Part shown: positions 60,430 to 64,000 of the stretch, one piece after another
Layout of the letters: each line of letters starts with the position of its first letter
How positions within the stretch are numbered: the stretch's first letter is position 1
Assembly (NCBI GenBank): GCA_017744715.1
Contig: JAGIAT010000002.1
Location: 62,001 to 126,000, forward strand
Direction of reading: 5' to 3'
Length of the DNA: 64,000 bases
From: Niabella sp.
Lineage (GTDB): Bacteria; Bacteroidota; Bacteroidia; Chitinophagales; Chitinophagaceae
The notes under the pieces: generated by a model
Seen by the model: only the letters and a program-made list of their open reading frames with translations
What the model was told of the DNA's origin: nothing
The model's database searches: none
Translations under genes and position numbers: made by a program

Positions 60430-62379
60430 TTATCTCCGGGTCCAGGTGTTATTGGTCCGGTCCCAATCCAGCACTTTTTTATCGGGGTCAATCGTCACTT
60501 CTGTAAGCGGCGTAGAGGTGGCTACCTCAAACGTATACGAGCTGCCGCGCTGCCATATCTCTACCGGCAGGCTGATGGTTTGCTGCTTTCCATTGCTTTC
60601 CTTTACAAGAACGGTTACGGGCATGGGCATTTGCTCCAGGTTTTCAAGCGTAATCTGTGCTCCATTGGCAGGTAGGCCATTCTTATATTTTACACCCCTT
60701 ACCGCCTGATCAATTCTCCAGTTATTAAACACCCAGCCTCTCCAGAACCAGCCCAGGTCTTCCCCGCCCACGTTTTCCATTGTACGGAAAAAGTCCCAGG
60801 GAGTGGGATGTTTAAATGCCCACCGGCTGATGTATTCCCGGAATGCTGCGTCAAAGCGTTTTTCACCCAGCACGGTATTCCTGAGGGCATGCAACATTAA
60901 CGATGGCTTAAAGTAGGCCGTATTTCCCAGGTTGGCCTGCTGCACCACATCCGGTTCGGTAAGTAGAATATCACCGGCATCACTGAAAACAGACTGAACG
61001 GTTTTGGCAGCCGCCGGATCATCGAAGTAACTTTGCTTTTTAAATTCACCGTTATTAAAGGCTGCGCTGGACAGGTCGTTGATAAAGGTATTAAACCCTT
61101 CGTCCATCCAGGCGTATTTGCGTTCATTGCTGCCTACGATCATGGGAAACCAGGTATGCCCGAACTCATGATCCGTTACGCCCCAGAGTTCGCTGCCCAT
61201 TGCTTTGTAACTGCAGAATACGATACCCGGGTACTCCATACCACCTACAATGCCGGCTACATTGGTAGCTACGGGGTAAGGGAATTCGAACAACTGCCGG
61301 GAGTAAAACTCGAGCGATCCCTTTACCATCTCCGTGCTGCGCTGCCAGCCATTGGTTCCGATAGACTCAACCGGATAGGCGCTTAAGGCCAGCGATTTTT
61401 TACCGCTGGGCAGGTCTATTTTTGCGCCGTCCAGTACAAAGGCAGCAGAAGCACCCCAGGCTGCATCCCGGGTATTCTGGATCCTAAACCTCCAGGTGGT
61501 CTGCCCTTTTTTTGCACTGATGCCGCTCTTTCCGATAGCCGCCGCATCGCGGATCATGATTGTTTTATCGCTGAGTTTTGCTGCAGCATACTGTTTGGCT
61601 TCTTCCGGTGTAAAACATTCCGCAGGATTCAGCAACTCACCGGAGCCCACCACGATCATATTGGCCGGAGCAGTAATATTAAAATTAATATCCCCATACT
61701 CCAGATAAAACTCGCCCTGACCAAGATAGGGAAGCACATTCCATCCCTGGATATCGTCATACACGGCCATACGCGGGAACCATTGGGCAACCTCGTAGAT
61801 CCATCCATTCTTTGTGTTTAGTCTTCCCATGCGATCGCTGCCGTATTCCGGAACCTGGAAGGCATATTCAATGGTCAGCTTTATTTTTCCACCGGAAGCC
61901 CTGAGCGGATTGCCCAGCCATACCTGTGTACGGGTGTCTGTGGTGGTATATTCCGGCGTATATTTTTTGCCATTCTCTTCAATTGCCACCGACCGGATCA
62001 CCTCGCCCTCGGTAAACATAGCATTGGCCCAGCGCCCGCCGGACGCCGTTGTTGTAGCAGTAGCCCGCGAATCTTTCCGGTATGCGTTCTGATCCGTTTG
62101 CAGCCAAAGGAATTTTAAATTATCCGGGCTGTTGTTGGTATACAGGATCTCTACTTTTGCTGCAACGGTATGCCCGGCCGTATCGAGCGTGGCGCTGATC
62201 GTATAATCGGCACGGTTCTGCCAGTATTTAGGTCCAGGCTCGCCGGATGCACTGCGATATTCATTGCCTGGCGACGGGTAAAAAAAGGGCGCAAAGGCCT
62301 CAGTATTACGGTATTTGGATTGGGCCTCTACAAGAACGAATGCCAGCGCAAAAATCGCCAGCAAGCTGCTTTTCTTCAT
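60430..62379 (-). CDS. M1-family zinc metallopeptidase, secreted
   Basis: Aminopeptidase N-like enzyme of 649 residues: signal peptide 1-19 (ALAFVLVEAQS), an N-terminal beta domain (about 40-290) and the gluzincin domain with VTDHEFGHTWFPMIVG (HExxH) and, 18 residues on, the third ligand in YAWMDEGFNTF. The exopeptidase GxMEN-type segment appears as IVGGMEYPGIVF. There is no ERAP-like C-terminal domain; instead a short beta-rich tail. Such peptidases are common in the Bacteroidota periplasm. Its transcript ends at the shared hairpin at 60.4 kb. Confidence 0.93.
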   Translation of the reverse strand: MKKSSLLAIFALAFVLVEAQSKYRNTEAFAPFFYPSPGNEYRSASGEPGPKYWQNRADYTISATLDTAGHTVAAKVEILYTNNSPDNLKFLWLQTDQNAYRKDSRATATTTASGGRWANAMFTEGEVIRSVAIEENGKKYTPEYTTTDTRTQVWLGNPLRASGGKIKLTIEYAFQVPEYGSDRMGRLNTKNGWIYEVAQWFPRMAVYDDIQGWNVLPYLGQGEFYLEYGDINFNITAPANMIVVGSGELLNPAECFTPEEAKQYAAAKLSDKTIMIRDAAAIGKSGISAKKGQTTWRFRIQNTRDAAWGASAAFVLDGAKIDLPSGKKSLALSAYPVESIGTNGWQRSTEMVKGSLEFYSRQLFEFPYPVATNVAGIVGGMEYPGIVFCSYKAMGSELWGVTDHEFGHTWFPMIVGSNERKYAWMDEGFNTFINDLSSAAFNNGEFKKQSYFDDPAAAKTVQSVFSDAGDILLTEPDVVQQANLGNTAYFKPSLMLHALRNTVLGEKRFDAAFREYISRWAFKHPTPWDFFRTMENVGGEDLGWFWRGWVFNNWRIDQAVRGVKYKNGLPANGAQITLENLEQMPMPVTVLVKESNGKQQTISLPVEIWQRGSSYTFEVATSTPLTEVTIDPDKKVLDWDRTNNTWTRR

Positions 62380-62486
62380 ATACTATCAATATTTACCGGA
62401 TGAAAATAGCAAAATAATAGCTCTTTTGCCATTTGCGCCGGCAAAATATGACAAACTGCTCCAGGACGGTACAAAAGGCTATATAG

Positions 62487-63473
62487 CTATGGTGTCATAT
62501 ATACCTGTGGCACCCATTCAAAGGCAGTGTCCTTCCCGCGTGCATGCCCAAGTCCTGGCCAGGGAAGATGATACGCGCATACGAGCACCCGTTCGGCTGT
62601 CAGCTGTTCCAGCATACGCCTCCTTGTTTTTGCCGCAAGGGTAAGATCGGTGTCTCCGGAAAATCCCCATTCCGGGTGGGGAAACAATAAAATATCAGAA
62701 TGGATCAGATCCGCAATATAAACAAGCGTATCCGCTCCCGAAGAGATCTTCATTAGTGTTAGACCCGGTGTATGTCCCGGCGCCAGCTGGAAACTAAAAG
62801 TATCATACAGTGGTTTATCAAAATCATAATAATTCAGCCGGGGCTTTATAGTGGTTAATATGTTTTGAACCTTTGGAATGAACATCTTTAAAAACTCCGG
62901 CTCCTTTTTTAATGCGCTGTTGTTAAAATCGGCCAGGGTTGCCTGCATCCAAAAGTCGTGCTCTGTTTTAGCAATAAAGATCTTTGCATTTGGAAACACG
63001 AGATTATTTTGCGGATCCACCACACCACCAATATGATCCGGATGCGCGTGCGAGAGTAATACATCCGTAACCTGACCGGCTGCAAAACCGGCATCCTTCA
63101 TGCTTTTCAGCAGCAGGCCGGTATTGCCGTCAGCAAAAACACCCATGCCCGCGTCCAGCAATATCAGCCGGTCCTTTGTTTTTATTAAAGGTACGTTCAT
63201 AGCCATCTCCACCTGTTCCGTGCTGCGAAAATTTGCCGCCAATATTTCTTTTAAAGCGTCAATATCTGCATGCGGCGCAAAGGAGGTGCTTTTATCCTGT
63301 AAGAATCCGTCTGTTAATACAAACAACTCCAGATCTCCAATCTTTAATTTTTTAAACCTGCCGGCACTGTCTTTTGCACCGGCTTCTTTTGTGGTGGCGG
63401 ATAATTTTCCAACCGGCAATGACGCAGCCAGTCCGGCCAGCGCTATGCCACTTAACATTTTTCTTCGGTTCAT
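62487..63473 (-). CDS. Secreted metallo-beta-lactamase-fold hydrolase
   Basis: 328 residues with a signal region at the start (NRRKMLSGIALAGLAASLP, a weak twin-arginine motif). Metal sites: LSHAHPDHIGG (HxHxDH), LAPGHTPGLTLM, YIADLIHSD and CAYHLPWPG. The layout is that of the MBL proteins close to N-acyl-homoserine lactonases and methyl parathion hydrolases, so a lactone or ester substrate is possible. It is not a class B beta-lactamase. Transcribed alone. Confidence 0.88.
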   Translation of the reverse strand: MNRRKMLSGIALAGLAASLPVGKLSATTKEAGAKDSAGRFKKLKIGDLELFVLTDGFLQDKSTSFAPHADIDALKEILAANFRSTEQVEMAMNVPLIKTKDRLILLDAGMGVFADGNTGLLLKSMKDAGFAAGQVTDVLLSHAHPDHIGGVVDPQNNLVFPNAKIFIAKTEHDFWMQATLADFNNSALKKEPEFLKMFIPKVQNILTTIKPRLNYYDFDKPLYDTFSFQLAPGHTPGLTLMKISSGADTLVYIADLIHSDILLFPHPEWGFSGDTDLTLAAKTRRRMLEQLTAERVLVCAYHLPWPGLGHARGKDTAFEWVPQVYMTP

Positions 63474-63751
63474 AATCTAATTTACTGGCTAATAATTCTA
63501 TACTGATTTTCTAAAATGGTTTTTTACCGGATCATCAAAATTGGTAGAAGGTGACTGATTTCCACTGTTCTCTTTCTGCTGTTTCTATATTTTCTGAATG
63601 CGCATAGTTTTTATGATTTGATTATTAAGAGCGCTGATCATACGTTCAGTATCCATTTCAAAAAGATACATTTATAAATTCCGGGAAGGTTTTTATACTT
63701 CACGTACGATATTGCAATAGCCTTTTTTGTTTTTAAAGCCCCGGCGTTTCC
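63474..63751. other. A+T-rich spacer without recognised features
   Basis: 278 bp between two minus-strand genes. No ORF, terminator hairpin or repeat word of the types found elsewhere is seen. Confidence 0.5.
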
Positions 63752-64000
63752 CTAATGGTTCACCAGCTTCATAGCCCCTTCGCTGTAGCGGGCACCCGTG
63801 TCCGGGTATTTTTTCACCAGTGCTTCGATGGCCTCCAGCTCCGCGGCTGTTAAAACAATGTCCACCGCACCGGCATTCTCTTCGAGGTATTTTCTTTTCT
63901 TGGTTCCGGGGATCGGGATGATATCATCACCCTGTGCCAGCACCCAGGCAAGTGCCAGCTGTGCCGGTGTACAGCCTTTTTCTTTCGCCAATTCAGCAAA
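63752..64000 (-). CDS. Aldo/keto reductase, C-terminal part (runs off the window)
   Basis: The frame stays open to the window edge, so only the last 82 codons are present (stop at 63752). The sequence FAELAKEKGCTPAQLALAWV, then IIPIPGTKKRKYLEENAGAV matches the C-terminus of NADPH-dependent aldo/keto reductases of the AKR11-13/Tas-like group: the PxPGTKK loop contacts the cofactor phosphate. The TTG inside should not be taken as a start. Confidence 0.92.
   Translation of the reverse strand, partial: FAELAKEKGCTPAQLALAWVLAQGDDIIPIPGTKKRKYLEENAGAVDIVLTAAELEAIEALVKKYPDTGARYSEGAMKLVNH

Overview
The window is chromosomal DNA of a Bacteroidota bacterium, most likely of the family Chitinophagaceae. 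The evidence is the set of protein families (DUF5686/carboxypeptidase-like outer-membrane protein, UpxY-type NusG paralogue, Bat proteins, DUF4838, DUF4861), promoters of the Bacteroidota type (TAnnTTTG at -7) and weak Shine-Dalgarno sequences. The family-level placement is inference.

Layout. 1-6.4 kb (minus strand): the 5' part of ppc (PEP carboxylase), then infA-rpmJ-rpsM-rpsK-rpsD-rpoA-rplQ, a ribosomal segment with its own promoter and unusually long gaps filled with degenerate repeats. 6.4-8.7 kb: a decayed GH3 glycosidase tail, a phosphoesterase, a lipoprotein and a small membrane protein. 8.7-12.2 kb: an IcmF-type acyl-CoA mutase split into two genes. 12.26-13.64 kb: a complete IS3-family element with a 3-bp target duplication and a one-base lesion in orfB. 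13.8-20.2 kb: aminotransferase, rpiA, an inverted-repeat-bounded element, a DUF5686 protein, an MBL hydrolase and an ECF sigma factor.

20.4-47.3 kb is a large surface-polysaccharide locus. It is read mostly on the minus strand from a promoter at about 47.36 kb. It encodes a NusG-like antiterminator, Wza, the tyrosine autokinase Wzc, dTDP-sugar enzymes (RfbB, RfbA and a WxcM-like cupin), WbpD- and WbpB-like enzymes of an N-acetylated amino-uronate pathway, a Wzx flippase, several glycosyltransferases, two AsnB-type amidotransferases and a secreted DUF4838 protein. A plus-strand arm (23.8-28.0 kb) adds a Wzy-like membrane protein, a polysaccharide deacetylase, a sugar formyltransferase-like protein and a glycosyltransferase. 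UDP-xylose synthase, another glycosyltransferase and the CpsB-type phosphatase that should oppose Wzc close the locus. Together they predict a Wzx/Wzy-type capsule or exopolysaccharide whose uronic acids may be amidated and whose amino groups may be acetylated, formylated or deacetylated.

47.4-64 kb is housekeeping and accessory: HGSNAT-like acyltransferase, degenerate 2H-like protein, class D beta-lactamase, an orphan batB-batC pair, DUF4861, NTF2-like and NlpC/P60 proteins, a peroxiredoxin-thioredoxin-DUF6952 operon, phosphatidylserine decarboxylase, tonB-exbD without exbB, a Qnr-like pentapeptide protein, DinB-like, M1 peptidase, MBL hydrolase and a partial aldo/keto reductase.

A recurring theme is intergenic blocks of short degenerate repeats (words such as ACTGAAGACTGATA, TTTGAAAATTTG, TTCAACGTTTAACG, TTGACCATTGACT). 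They recur in a partly fixed order and form inverted repeats inside the ribosomal operon. No tRNA, rRNA or CRISPR array was seen.
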